From Pseudomonas jessenii (lineage in GTDB: Bacteria > Pseudomonadota > Gammaproteobacteria > Pseudomonadales > Pseudomonadaceae), in the NCBI RefSeq assembly GCF_002236115.1, contig NZ_NIWT01000010.1, positions 62,001 to 126,000 of the forward strand: 64,000 nt of DNA, written 5' to 3'. The notes under the pieces are model-generated. The model was not told where the DNA came from. It worked only from the letters and a program-made list of their open reading frames with translations, and made no database searches. The translations under genes were made by a program, and so were the position numbers. Of this stretch, positions 48,791 through 57,127 are shown piece by piece (position 1 is the first letter of the stretch; each line of letters begins with the position of its first letter).

Positions 48791-49798
48791 CTAGTGGTAA
48801 CCATCTTCATGGGTGACCTTGCCGCGGAACACGTAGTAGCTCCAGAAGGTGTAGCCCAGGATGAACGGGATGATGAACAGCGTGCCCACCAGCATGAAGC
48901 CCTGGCTTTGCGGCGGCGCGGCGGCGTCCCAGATCGAGATCGACGGCGGGATGATGTTCGGCCACAGACTGATGCCCAACCCGCTGTAACCGAGGAAGAT
49001 CAGCACCAGAGTCAGCAGGAACGGCGTGTAATGCGCGTTGCGGGCCACGGCGCGGATCAGTCCGTACATCGTCACCAGCACCAGGATCGGAACCGGCATG
49101 AACCAGAACAGATTCGGCATGGTGAACCAGCGTGCGGCGATATCCGTGTGGGCCAACGGGGTCCAGATGCTGACAATGCCGATCACCGCCAGCAGCACGA
49201 AGGCCAATGGCCGTGCCAGGTCATGCATCTGCTCCTGCAACTTGCCTTCGGTCTTCATGATCAGCCAGGTGCAACCGAGCAACGCATAGGCCACCACCAG
49301 CGCCGCACCACAGAACATCGTGAACGGTGTCAGCCAGTCCAGTGAACCACCGGCGAACTGCCGATTGACCACAGGCAGCCCGTCGATGAACGCGCCAAGC
49401 GCAACGCCCTGGAAGAACGTCGCAGTGACCGAGCCACCGATGAACGCCTTGTCCCACAGATGGCGCTTGTCGTCCCTGGCCTTGAAGCGGAACTCGAAGG
49501 CCACGCCGCGGAAGATCAACCCGATCAACATCAGGATCAGCGGCAGGTACAACGCCGAGAGCACCACCGAATAGGCCAGCGGAAACGCGCCGAACAACGC
49601 CGCCCCACCCAACACCAGCCAGGTCTCGTTGCCGTCCCAGACCGGGGCGACGGTGTTCATCATCACATCGCGATCGGTCTTGCCCGGAATGAACGGGAAG
49701 AGAATCCCGATGCCCAGGTCGAAACCGTCCATGACCACGTACATCATGATGCCGAAAATGATGATCACGGCCCAGATCAGCGGAAGATCAATACCCAT
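48791..49798 (-). CDS. cioB: Cyanide-insensitive bd-type oxidase subunit II
   Basis: This 335-residue CydB-family subunit has about nine spans. It starts MGIDLPLIWAVIIIFGIMMYVVMDGFDLGIGILFPF, then NTVAPVWDGNETWLVLGGAALFGAFP, the family hallmark. It begins 3 bases after the cioA stop, with its Shine-Dalgarno (AAGGAG) inside cioA. Together with cioA it forms the quinol oxidase in the inner membrane. Confidence 0.94.
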   Translation of the reverse strand: MGIDLPLIWAVIIIFGIMMYVVMDGFDLGIGILFPFIPGKTDRDVMMNTVAPVWDGNETWLVLGGAALFGAFPLAYSVVLSALYLPLILMLIGLIFRGVAFEFRFKARDDKRHLWDKAFIGGSVTATFFQGVALGAFIDGLPVVNRQFAGGSLDWLTPFTMFCGAALVVAYALLGCTWLIMKTEGKLQEQMHDLARPLAFVLLAVIGIVSIWTPLAHTDIAARWFTMPNLFWFMPVPILVLVTMYGLIRAVARNAHYTPFLLTLVLIFLGYSGLGISLWPNIIPPSISIWDAAAPPQSQGFMLVGTLFIIPFILGYTFWSYYVFRGKVTHEDGYH

Positions 49799-49801
49799 GA
49801 T

Positions 49802-51238
49802 TCAAATCTCCTTGGTCAGGCTGTGGCCGGCATCGGCGTGATCGTCGTCGGCGGCGGACAGCGGCCGGGCCGGTGTGCGCTTCTGGCCGGGGCCACCGTC
49901 GTTGGTTTCCTTGCCTTCGTCGATCTTCGGCCCCTTGCGCACCAGGCGCATCATGTAGCCAAGACCGGCGCCAAACAGCGCGAAATAAACCACGACAAAC
50001 AGGATCAGGGTGATGCTCATCTGCATGAAGCTGTGGTTGGACGACGCATCCGCCGTACGCATCAGACCATAGACCACCCAAGGCTGACGGCCGATTTCCG
50101 TGGTGAACCAGCCAGCAAGGATCGCGATCAGGCCGGACGGCCCCATCCACAGCGCCAGGTACAGGAACGGCCGCGAGGTGTAGAGGGTGTCGCGCTTGCG
50201 CAGCCACAGGCTCCACAATCCGGTGAAGATCATCAGCAAGCCCAGCCCCACCATGATCCGGAACGACCAGAACACGATGGTCGAATTCGGCCGGTCTTCA
50301 GGCGGGAACTCCTTGAGCGCCGGCACCTGTTTATCCAGGGAGTGCGTGAGAATCAGGCTACCCAGGTACGGGATTTCGACAGCGAATTTGGTCTTCTCCT
50401 CCTTCATGTCCGGCCAGCCGAACAGGATCAGCGGCGTCGCCTCGTCGCCCTTGTTTTCCCAGTGGCCTTCGATGGCGGCGATTTTCGCCGGCTGATGCTT
50501 GAGCGTATTGAGACCGTGGAAGTCGCCGATGACCGCCTGTATCGGCGCGACGATCAATGCCATCCACATGGCCATCGAGAGCATTTTGCGGATCGCCGGA
50601 TTGTCCTTGCCGCGCAGCAAATGCCAGGCCGCGGAGGAGCCGACGAAGAAGGCCGTGGCGACGAAGGCTGCCGTGGCCATGTGCATCAGGCGATACGGGA
50701 ACGAAGGGTTGAAGATAATCGCCAGCCAGTCGGTGGGGATGACCTGACCGTTGACGATCTCGAAGCCCTGCGGGGTCTGCATCCAGCTATTGGAGGCAAG
50801 AATCCAGAAAGTCGAGATCAACGTACCGATGGCCACCATCACGGTGGCGAAGAAGTGCAGGCCACGCCCGACCTTGTTCCAGCCAAACAGCATGACACCG
50901 AGGAACCCGGCCTCGAGGAAGAATGCAGTGAGCACTTCATAGGTCAGCAACGGCCCGGTCACGGAACCGGCGAAGTCCGAGAAGCGGCTCCAGTTGGTGC
51001 CGAACTGATAGGCCATTACCAGCCCGGAAACCACCCCCATGCCGAAGTTGACGGCAAAGATCTTCGACCAGAAATGGTAGAGGTCGCGGTAGGTGTCGTT
51101 ATGGGTTTTCAGCCACAGGCCTTCGAGTACCGCCAGGTAACTCGCCAGGCCGATGGTGATGGCCGGAAACAGGATGTGGAACGAGATGGTGAACGCGAAC
51201 TGAATTCGGGCGAGATCAAGTGCCTCTAAACCGAACAT
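49802..51238 (-). CDS. cioA: Cyanide-insensitive bd-type oxidase subunit I
   Basis: This 478-residue CydA-family subunit has ARIQFAFTISFHILFPAITIGLAS with the haem-ligand His, YHFWSKIFAVNFGMGVVSGLVMAYQFGTNW, and the quinol-site region GWPDMKEEKTKFAVEIPYLGSLI with a short Q-loop, as in the CIO type and not E. coli CydA. The C-terminus is a polar tail. ATG 51238 follows GAGGAAG. It oxidises ubiquinol with oxygen and tolerates cyanide in Pseudomonas. A perfect ANR-type box lies 163 bases upstream. Confidence 0.93.
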   Translation of the reverse strand: MFGLEALDLARIQFAFTISFHILFPAITIGLASYLAVLEGLWLKTHNDTYRDLYHFWSKIFAVNFGMGVVSGLVMAYQFGTNWSRFSDFAGSVTGPLLTYEVLTAFFLEAGFLGVMLFGWNKVGRGLHFFATVMVAIGTLISTFWILASNSWMQTPQGFEIVNGQVIPTDWLAIIFNPSFPYRLMHMATAAFVATAFFVGSSAAWHLLRGKDNPAIRKMLSMAMWMALIVAPIQAVIGDFHGLNTLKHQPAKIAAIEGHWENKGDEATPLILFGWPDMKEEKTKFAVEIPYLGSLILTHSLDKQVPALKEFPPEDRPNSTIVFWSFRIMVGLGLLMIFTGLWSLWLRKRDTLYTSRPFLYLALWMGPSGLIAILAGWFTTEIGRQPWVVYGLMRTADASSNHSFMQMSITLILFVVVYFALFGAGLGYMMRLVRKGPKIDEGKETNDGGPGQKRTPARPLSAADDDHADAGHSLTKEI

Positions 51239-51400
51239 AAGTCTTCCTCTGTCAGGTAGTACGGCTGCGGGCTGGAAGCCTGCACCCACGGCCCCCACGG
51301 ATATGGAGTGTGGCGAATCTCTGTTTGTTCTTTTTTTTGCACGCATCACAACGCAGGGAGTCTGGCCTTGCGGCCGCCGGATCAATTCCTTTTGTGGGTT

Positions 51401-51414
51401 TTGATCTGGATCAA
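51401..51414. promoter_or_regulatory. ANR/FNR box upstream of cioAB
   Basis: TTGATCTGGATCAA is a perfect match to TTGAT-N4-ATCAA. It lies 163 bases before the cioA ATG in the divergent region with the MFS gene. ANR controls cioAB in P. aeruginosa, so oxygen-responsive control here is likely. Confidence 0.8.
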
Positions 51415-51519
51415 TCAACGTTGAAAGAGTAGTCCCAATTTCGGGGATGAACCGCGTGGTCTTTTGCCGCGTGACAAGTTGCCTCACGGCCGGGGTAACA
51501 GGCAGAAACATATCTCCTT

Positions 51520-51607
51520 GTGGGAGCGAGCTTGCTCGCGAAGGGGGCATCAGCTTCAACATCAATGTCGACTGACACTCAGCCTTCGCGAGCAAGCCCG
51601 CTCCCAC
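51520..51607. repeat. REPIN (88 bp)
   Basis: Inverted REP units in the GCGAAG/CTTCGC subtype with a 42-base spacer containing CAACATCAATGTCGA. It lies in the promoter region between cioA and the MFS gene, an unusual position since both flanking genes start here. Confidence 0.93.
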
Positions 51608-51709
51608 ATGAAAATCGATATCTGGCTAACTAAATCTTTTGTCACAGCAACTTTTTGTTACAGGCTGGTGATAATCTCGCTACTCCCCTCTCCCCAGATC
51701 TTCCCGCAG

Positions 51710-52960
51710 ATGCCCAGCCAAGAGCCCTTGCTGTTACGTCACCATCGCCCTTTTCTCGCGTTCTGGCTGGCCCGGGTATTTACCGCCAGCGGCTTCCAGA
51801 TGCTCACCGTGGCCATCGGCTGGAACCTGTATCAATTGACCGGCAACGTGCTCGACCTGGGTCTGGTCGGCCTGGTCGAGTTCGCCCCGCGCGTACTGTT
51901 CATGCTGCACACAGGGCACGTCGCCGACCGTTATGACCGGCGCAAGGTCGCGGCGATCTGCCAGTCCCTCCAGGCATTGATCGCCCTGTCGCTGGCCATC
52001 GGCAGCGCCACCGACCATGTCACCCGGGAAATGATCTTTATCCTGGCCTTCCTGCTCGGTGCCGCTCGCTCCTTTGAAATGCCGACCACCCAGGCCCTGT
52101 TGCCCAGTATCGTGCCCAGCGCGTTGTTTCCCCGTGCAGTGGCCGCCGCACAATCGGCCCAGCAATCGGCAACCATCGTCGCTCCAGCCCTCGGCGGCTT
52201 GCTCTACGCCTTCGGCAGCGTCTGGGTGTATGGCCCGACGGTGCTTTTGTATGTCATCGCCTGTTCGCTGATGCTCAACCTGTCGGCCCGACAAACCCCG
52301 CTGAACAAGGGCAAGGCCACGCTGGACTCACTGCTGGCGGGCATTCGCTTCATCCGCAGTCGTCCGGACATTCTCGGGGCGATCTCCCTCGATCTGTTTG
52401 CGGTGCTATTGGGTGGCGCCACAGCGCTGCTGCCGGTGTTCGCCAAGGACATTCTGCTGACCGGCCCGTGGGGGCTTGGCCTGCTGCGCTCGGCGCCGGC
52501 GGTAGGCGCGCTGCTGATGTCGCTGTTCCTGGCGCGGTTTGCCGTGGAACGCAACGTCGGACGGGTGATGTTCACGGCCGTGGGCATCTTCGGCGTGGCA
52601 ACCATCGCCTTCGGCCTGTCGACATCGTTCTGGTTTTCCCTGGCGGTGTTGGTGGTGTTGGGCGCGGCAGACATGATCAGCATGGTGATCCGCGCCTCGT
52701 TCGTTCAACTGGAAACACCGGACGAAATGCGCGGTCGGGTCAGCGCCGTCAATGGACTGTTCATCGGTGCCTCGAACCAGTTGGGCGAATTCGAATCGGG
52801 ACTGACTGCCCACTGGTTCGGCACCGTGCCAGCGGTGGTCATGGGCGGGATCGGCACGCTGGTGGTGACCGGGGTGTGGGTCAAACTGTTCCCGACCCTG
52901 GCCAGCCGCGATCGCATGCACGTGGCTAAAGATGAAGAGAAGGAAGAGGCGAAGGTCTGA
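51710..52960 (+). CDS. MFS exporter (EntS/MFS_3-like)
   Basis: This encodes 416 residues with 12 predicted spans. The N-terminus FLAFWLARVFTASGFQMLTVAIGWNLYQLTGN and the loop GHVADRYDRRKVAAICQ are typical of the MFS_3 drug/siderophore exporter group. RPDILGAISLDLFAVLLGGATALLPVFAKDIL begins the second half. Start ATG 51710 (MPSQEPLLLRHHRPF) is preferred because upstream in-frame codons run through the REPIN. The substrate is unknown. It is convergent with the DJ-1-like gene, ending 6 bases away. Confidence 0.85.
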   Translation: MPSQEPLLLRHHRPFLAFWLARVFTASGFQMLTVAIGWNLYQLTGNVLDLGLVGLVEFAPRVLFMLHTGHVADRYDRRKVAAICQSLQALIALSLAIGSATDHVTREMIFILAFLLGAARSFEMPTTQALLPSIVPSALFPRAVAAAQSAQQSATIVAPALGGLLYAFGSVWVYGPTVLLYVIACSLMLNLSARQTPLNKGKATLDSLLAGIRFIRSRPDILGAISLDLFAVLLGGATALLPVFAKDILLTGPWGLGLLRSAPAVGALLMSLFLARFAVERNVGRVMFTAVGIFGVATIAFGLSTSFWFSLAVLVVLGAADMISMVIRASFVQLETPDEMRGRVSAVNGLFIGASNQLGEFESGLTAHWFGTVPAVVMGGIGTLVVTGVWVKLFPTLASRDRMHVAKDEEKEEAKV

Positions 52961-52966
52961 CACTCT

Positions 52967-53518
52967 CTAAACGAGCAACTCCCCCGCCACTGCCATACGA
53001 GTGGCTTTACCGCAGAGTTGCTCCACCAGCGCCAGGGCAAATGCCAATGCGCCAGCCGAGCCCTGGGCGGTGATGCAGTTGCCGTCGACCACCACCGGTT
53101 GATCGACGAAGGTACAGCCCAGCAGTTGATGGCTGGCCGAGGGCAGGCAGGTCATGCGCCGCTGACGCAATACGCCAAAGGCCTGCAGTGCCACGGCGGG
53201 CGCTTCGGCGATGCCGGCGAACAGGCGACCGGCCGCCGCCTGATCCTTGACCAATTGTTGCAGGGGTTGGTGGGCAGCCAGGTGCTGCGAACCCACCGCC
53301 CCACCGGGCAAGGCGATCAGGTCGAAGGGTTGCGCCAGCAAGTCCACCAGCATCGCATCGGACGTCAGGCGAGTGCCGCGGGCGCAGGTGAGCATGCGCC
53401 GTCCTTCGATACTGGCCACCACCACTTCTATTTTGGCGCGGCGCAGTACGTCGATCAGGGTCACGGTTTGCAGGTCGTCGGTGCCCTCGGCAAGGGCAAT
53501 CAAGGCTCTAAAGGTCAT
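52967..53518 (-). CDS. DJ-1/PfpI family protein lacking the nucleophile cysteine
   Basis: This 183-residue protein of the YajL/DJ-1 group has the N-terminal ALIALAEGTDDLQTVTLIDVLRRA, with the conserved Glu, and FDLIALPGGAVGSQHLAAHQPL. At the nucleophile elbow the usual IC(A)AP motif reads GIAEAPAVAL: the active cysteine is replaced by alanine (codon GCC). Catalysis as a deglycase or chaperone through that cysteine is therefore unlikely. Two other cysteines (LTCARG and MTCLPS) are present. ATG 53518. It is monocistronic. Confidence 0.85.
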   Translation of the reverse strand: MTFRALIALAEGTDDLQTVTLIDVLRRAKIEVVVASIEGRRMLTCARGTRLTSDAMLVDLLAQPFDLIALPGGAVGSQHLAAHQPLQQLVKDQAAAGRLFAGIAEAPAVALQAFGVLRQRRMTCLPSASHQLLGCTFVDQPVVVDGNCITAQGSAGALAFALALVEQLCGKATRMAVAGELLV

Positions 53519-53585
53519 CGGGTACTGTCCACGGAATGATCTTTTAAGCGTAGTCAGCTTTCTGACCCTTGTTCGATACGTGCGG

Positions 53586-54032
53586 TTACTGGATATAAAG
53601 CTGCGTCGACATCGTATTGCCGGGCGCGTTGATCGAGGTATTGCTGAAGGTCAGCGTGCCTTCCTGCTTGCCCGCCAGATCGAGGGCATACAAATAGCCG
53701 ACGGTTTTTTCCCCGGGAGTGCAGCTGGTCAGGTTGCCGTTCTTGAACGCACAAACTGGTGTGCGGGTGCCATTCACCTCGAAACCGTCCAGGGCGACAT
53801 GGGCCTCACGCCCATAACCCACTTCCAGCAAGTAGACCATGATGTTCGGGCCAATGTGATCGCAGCGAGTTCGGGTTTGCCCTTCGTCGATGCTCTCGAC
53901 ACCACAGGACGGCGACGCGACCTTGAGCACTTTCAATTGCGTCAGAGGTGGAGCCGAGGCCGCCACGGCCGTTTGCGCCCCGAGAAACAACGCCCCCCCT
54001 ATTCCGAGGGCGGCAACCAGACGCTTTTTCAT
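53586..54032 (-). CDS. Secreted hypothetical protein (possibly DUF4879)
   Basis: This 148-residue protein has a signal peptide (MKKRLVAALGIGGALFLGAQTAVAA) and a mature part with four cysteines (SPSCGVES, TRCDHIG, PVCAFKN, LTSCTPG) that could form two disulfides. The profile resembles DUF4879 proteins of Bacillus and Pseudomonas, from memory only. The ATG at 54032 gives the signal peptide; an extension to 54125 does not. It is predicted to be periplasmic or secreted, with unknown function. It is divergent from the purine permease gene. Confidence 0.75.
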   Translation of the reverse strand: MKKRLVAALGIGGALFLGAQTAVAASAPPLTQLKVLKVASPSCGVESIDEGQTRTRCDHIGPNIMVYLLEVGYGREAHVALDGFEVNGTRTPVCAFKNGNLTSCTPGEKTVGYLYALDLAGKQEGTLTFSNTSINAPGNTMSTQLYIQ

Positions 54033-54138
54033 GCAGGACCCATCCACCCCAAAAAACCAGCGCGCAGTATGGCGCACTTGGCTTTGTCGCAAAACATCGA
54101 CGACGATCACCGCCAAAGCAGCCATATTCCCAAGCTAC

Positions 54139-54147
54139 TGGTATGAT
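54139..54147 (+). promoter_or_regulatory. Extended -10 promoter element before the purine permease
   Basis: TGGTATGAT, an extended -10 (TGN-TATGAT), 107 bases before the permease start. A GC-rich leader follows. I see no purine-riboswitch fold. Confidence 0.45.
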
Positions 54148-54254
54148 GCGCGGCTTTTTCCGGCCCACAGTAATTTCCAGGCGCGTTCTGCTGCCTGTGC
54201 TTTGCTGTTGAGGTCGATACATTCACGGCGCCCGGCGCGCCACGGGGAGCAGAC

Positions 54255-55550
54255 ATGCTGGAAAGGCTGTTTCAACTCAAGGCACACAACACCAACGTGC
54301 GGACCGAGATTCTGGCGGGCGTCACGACCTTTTTGGCCATGGCCTACATTCTGTTCGTCAACCCGAGCATCCTCGGCGAGACCGGCATGGACAAGGGCGC
54401 AGTGTTTGTCGCCACCTGTCTGGCAGCGGCCATCGGCTCGACGACCATGGGCCTGATCGCCAACTACCCGATCGCCCTCGCACCGGGCATGGGACTGAAC
54501 GCCTTTTTTACCTACACCGTGGTCCTGCACATGGGCCATACCTGGCAAGTGGCGCTGGGCGCGGTGTTCATCTCGGCGGTGTGCTTCTTCCTGCTGTCGA
54601 TCTTCCGCATCCGTGAATGGATCATCAACAGCATCCCGTTGCCGCTGCGCTCGGCGATTGCCGCCGGCATCGGCCTGTTCCTGGCGCTGATCGCCCTGCA
54701 CAACGCCGGCATCGTGGTCAGCAACCCGGCGACCATGGTCGGCCTCGGTGACCTGAAACAACCGGCCCCGATCCTCGCCACCCTCGGTTTTGCCCTGATC
54801 GTCGCCCTCGAAGCCCTTGCCGTGCGCGGCGCAGTGCTGATCGGCATTCTGGTGGTGACCATCATTTCCATCGTGATGGGCTTCACCCCGTTCGGCGGCG
54901 TGATGTCGATGCCGCCATCGCTGGCCCCGACCTTCCTGCAACTGGACATCAAGGGTGCACTGGACATCGGTCTGGTCAGCGTGATCTTCGCCTTCCTGTT
55001 CGTCGATCTGTTCGACAACTCCGGCACCCTGATCGGTGTGGCCAAGCGCGCCGGTCTGATGCGCAAGGACGGTCACATGCCGAAAATGGGCCGTGCCCTG
55101 ATCGCCGACAGCACCGCCGCCATGGCCGGTTCCCTGCTGGGCACCTCGACCACCACCAGTTACATCGAATCCGCAGCTGGCGTGAGTGCCGGCGGCCGCA
55201 CCGGCTTGACCGCCATCGTGGTGGCGTTCCTGTTCCTGCTGGCGCTGTTCTTCTCGCCACTGGCCGCCAGCGTTCCGGCCTTCGCCACCGCGCCGGCACT
55301 GCTGTTCGTCGCCGTGTTGATGACATCCGGCCTGGCCGAAATAGACTGGGACGACATTACCGTCGCCGCGCCGGTGGTGATCACCGCGCTGGCAATGCCG
55401 TTCACTTACTCCATCGCCAATGGCATCGCCTTCGGTTTCATTTCCTGGACCGCCATCAAGCTGATGTCCGGTCGTGGCCGTGAGCTCAACCCGGCGCTGG
55501 TGATCCTGTCGATTCTGTTCGTGATCAAGCTGGGTTGGTTCAACGCATGA
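54255..55550 (+). CDS. AzgA-type purine permease (guanine/hypoxanthine or adenine)
   Basis: This 431-residue NCS2/AzgA permease has about 13 spans. Signature blocks are EILAGVTTFLAMAYILFVNPSILGETGMDKGAVFVATCLAAAIGS, ANYPIALAPGMGLNAFFTYTVV, FVDLFDNSGTLIGVAKRAGL and GTSTTTSYIESAAGVSAGGRTGLTAI. It imports a purine base with protons; guanine/hypoxanthine versus adenine cannot be decided by eye. The stop overlaps the trmA ATG (ATGA), so the two are translationally coupled. Confidence 0.92.
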   Translation: MLERLFQLKAHNTNVRTEILAGVTTFLAMAYILFVNPSILGETGMDKGAVFVATCLAAAIGSTTMGLIANYPIALAPGMGLNAFFTYTVVLHMGHTWQVALGAVFISAVCFFLLSIFRIREWIINSIPLPLRSAIAAGIGLFLALIALHNAGIVVSNPATMVGLGDLKQPAPILATLGFALIVALEALAVRGAVLIGILVVTIISIVMGFTPFGGVMSMPPSLAPTFLQLDIKGALDIGLVSVIFAFLFVDLFDNSGTLIGVAKRAGLMRKDGHMPKMGRALIADSTAAMAGSLLGTSTTTSYIESAAGVSAGGRTGLTAIVVAFLFLLALFFSPLAASVPAFATAPALLFVAVLMTSGLAEIDWDDITVAAPVVITALAMPFTYSIANGIAFGFISWTAIKLMSGRGRELNPALVILSILFVIKLGWFNA

Positions 55551-56626
55551 CTTTTGATTCCCAGGCCTACGCCGTTCAGCTCGAAGAAAAGGTCACGCGT
55601 CTGCGTGACCTGCTGGCCCCGTTCGATGCACCGGAGCCAGCCGTTTTCGATTCGCCGCTGAAAAACTTCCGCCTGCGCGCCGAGTTCCGCCTGTGGCGCG
55701 AGGCCGGCGAGCGTCACTACGCGATGTTTTCCCAGGAAGACAAACGCACGCCAATCCTGATCGAAGAGTTCCCGATTGCCAGCCTGCGCATCAACCAGTT
55801 GATGCCGCAGCTGAAGGCAGCGTGGCAAGCCAGCGCGCCCCTGAGCCACAAGCTGTTCCAGGTGGAGTTCCTGACCACTCTGGCCGGCGACGCGATGATC
55901 ACCCTGTGCTATCACCGCCCGCTGGACGAGCACTGGCATGCAGCGGCGTCGAAACTGGCGACGGACCTGAACGTCAGCATCATCGGTCGCTCCAAGGGCA
56001 AGCGCGAAGTCATCGGTCACGATTACGTGGTCGAGAAGCTGGAAGTCGGCGGCCGCACCTTCAGCTATCGCCAGCCTGAAGGCGCGTTCACCCAGCCCAA
56101 CGGCACGGTGAACCAGAAGATGCTCAACTGGGCATACGATGCGCTCGGCGATCGCTCCGATGATTTGCTGGAGCTGTACTGCGGCAACGGCAACTTCACC
56201 CTGCCCCTCGCCACCCGCGTGCGCAAGGTGCTGGCCACCGAAATCAGCAAGACCTCGGTCAACGCGGCCTTGAGCAATCTCAGCGAAAACGCGGTAGATA
56301 ACGTCACCTTGGTGCGTTTGTCCGCCGAAGAGCTGACCGAAGCCCTGAACGAAGTCCGTCCGTTCCGCCGCCTGCACGGTATCGACCTCAAGAGCTACGA
56401 GTTCGGTAGCGTCTTCGTCGACCCGCCCCGCGCCGGCATGGACCCGGACACCTGCGAGCTGACCCGGCGCTTCGACAACATCCTGTACATCTCCTGCAAC
56501 CCGGAGACCCTGGCAGCCAACATCACCCAACTGCACGACACCCACCGCATCAGCCGATGCGCGATGTTCGACCAGTTCCCGTGGACCCACCACATGGAAT
56601 CCGGGGTGATGCTGACCCGGCGTTGA
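55547..56626 (+). CDS. trmA: tRNA (uracil-54-C5)-methyltransferase
   Basis: TrmA makes m5U54 in the T loop of tRNA. The 359-residue protein has FRLRAEFRLWREAGERHYAMF at the N-terminus, the SAM motif LLELYCGNGNFTLPLA, FVDPPRAGMDPDT and the catalytic cysteine in YISCNPETLAANI. There is no TRAM domain or iron-sulfur cysteines, separating it from RlmD. ATG 55547 overlaps the permease stop. Confidence 0.97.
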   Translation: MTFDSQAYAVQLEEKVTRLRDLLAPFDAPEPAVFDSPLKNFRLRAEFRLWREAGERHYAMFSQEDKRTPILIEEFPIASLRINQLMPQLKAAWQASAPLSHKLFQVEFLTTLAGDAMITLCYHRPLDEHWHAAASKLATDLNVSIIGRSKGKREVIGHDYVVEKLEVGGRTFSYRQPEGAFTQPNGTVNQKMLNWAYDALGDRSDDLLELYCGNGNFTLPLATRVRKVLATEISKTSVNAALSNLSENAVDNVTLVRLSAEELTEALNEVRPFRRLHGIDLKSYEFGSVFVDPPRAGMDPDTCELTRRFDNILYISCNPETLAANITQLHDTHRISRCAMFDQFPWTHHMESGVMLTRR

Positions 56627-56643
56627 TGACACCTGCCAGGCAC

Positions 56644-56672
56644 AAAAAAGCCGTCTTCACGACGGCTTTTTT
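56644..56672. terminator. Terminator after trmA
   Basis: AAAAAAGCCGTC/GACGGCTTTTTT with a TTCAC loop, 18 bases after the trmA stop. Its right arm contains the stop codon of the convergent DUF2442 gene (56657). Confidence 0.94.
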
Positions 56673-57127
56673 GTGGGTACCGGCAAGACAACATCGACCT
56701 TGCGCGGGCGCCCGCCCTTCTTGCCATTGGCCCGCGCAGCTTCAGACTTTGCGGCGCTGCTCTGGCGACCATTGCGCGAAGCAACGACCGACGCCGCCAT
56801 GGCCATCAGGGGCTTGCTCGCAGAAATCAACCCGGCAATAGATACATGCAGGTCCTTGCCTTCATGGCACAGGGCAGTACCCGCGTAGCCGACAGTCAGA
56901 CTGGCAAGTTCCTCGCCCTCAAAATCATCGAACTCCGGATAGTTGGCTACGGGCAACAATACGCCGCTGCCGTCTTCGAAGCTGACGGCCAGACAGGGGG
57001 GCAGGTAGGTAACCGCCGTCGCTTGCAGGCTATTTTTTCTACGTAACTCGCCACGTTCAATGGCTTTGTCCAGGCTGCTTTCCGTTACGGGATTATCGGC
57101 CTGAACCTTGGCTTTTATCGTTTTCAT
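56657..57127 (-). CDS. DUF2442 protein with basic tail (putative antitoxin-like partner)
   Basis: This 156-residue protein has a DUF2442-like core (YLPPCLAVSFEDGSGVLLPVANYPEFDDFEGEELASLTVGYAGTALCHEGKDLHVSIAGLI). A basic tail follows (ARANGKKGGRPRK), with a GRP core like an AT-hook. Its ATG overlaps the stop of the DUF4160 gene by 4 bases. DUF4160-DUF2442 pairs are widespread small operons, often suspected to be toxin-antitoxin-like; no biochemical role is shown here. The 3' end runs into the trmA terminator. Confidence 0.78.
   Translation of the reverse strand: MKTIKAKVQADNPVTESSLDKAIERGELRRKNSLQATAVTYLPPCLAVSFEDGSGVLLPVANYPEFDDFEGEELASLTVGYAGTALCHEGKDLHVSIAGLISASKPLMAMAASVVASRNGRQSSAAKSEAARANGKKGGRPRKVDVVLPVPTKKPS

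Noticed and set aside
49460..51229. 589-codon frame opposite cioAB
   Set aside because: Composition is that of an antisense shadow; cioA and cioB are supported by motifs and ribosome sites.
51464..51709. N-terminal extension of the MFS gene
   Set aside because: The extension is a translated REPIN; the family start MPSQEPLLLRHH at 51710 fits better.
54148..54254. Purine riboswitch before the purine permease
   Set aside because: I could not find the conserved junction residues or the paired loops; the leader is short and GC-rich.
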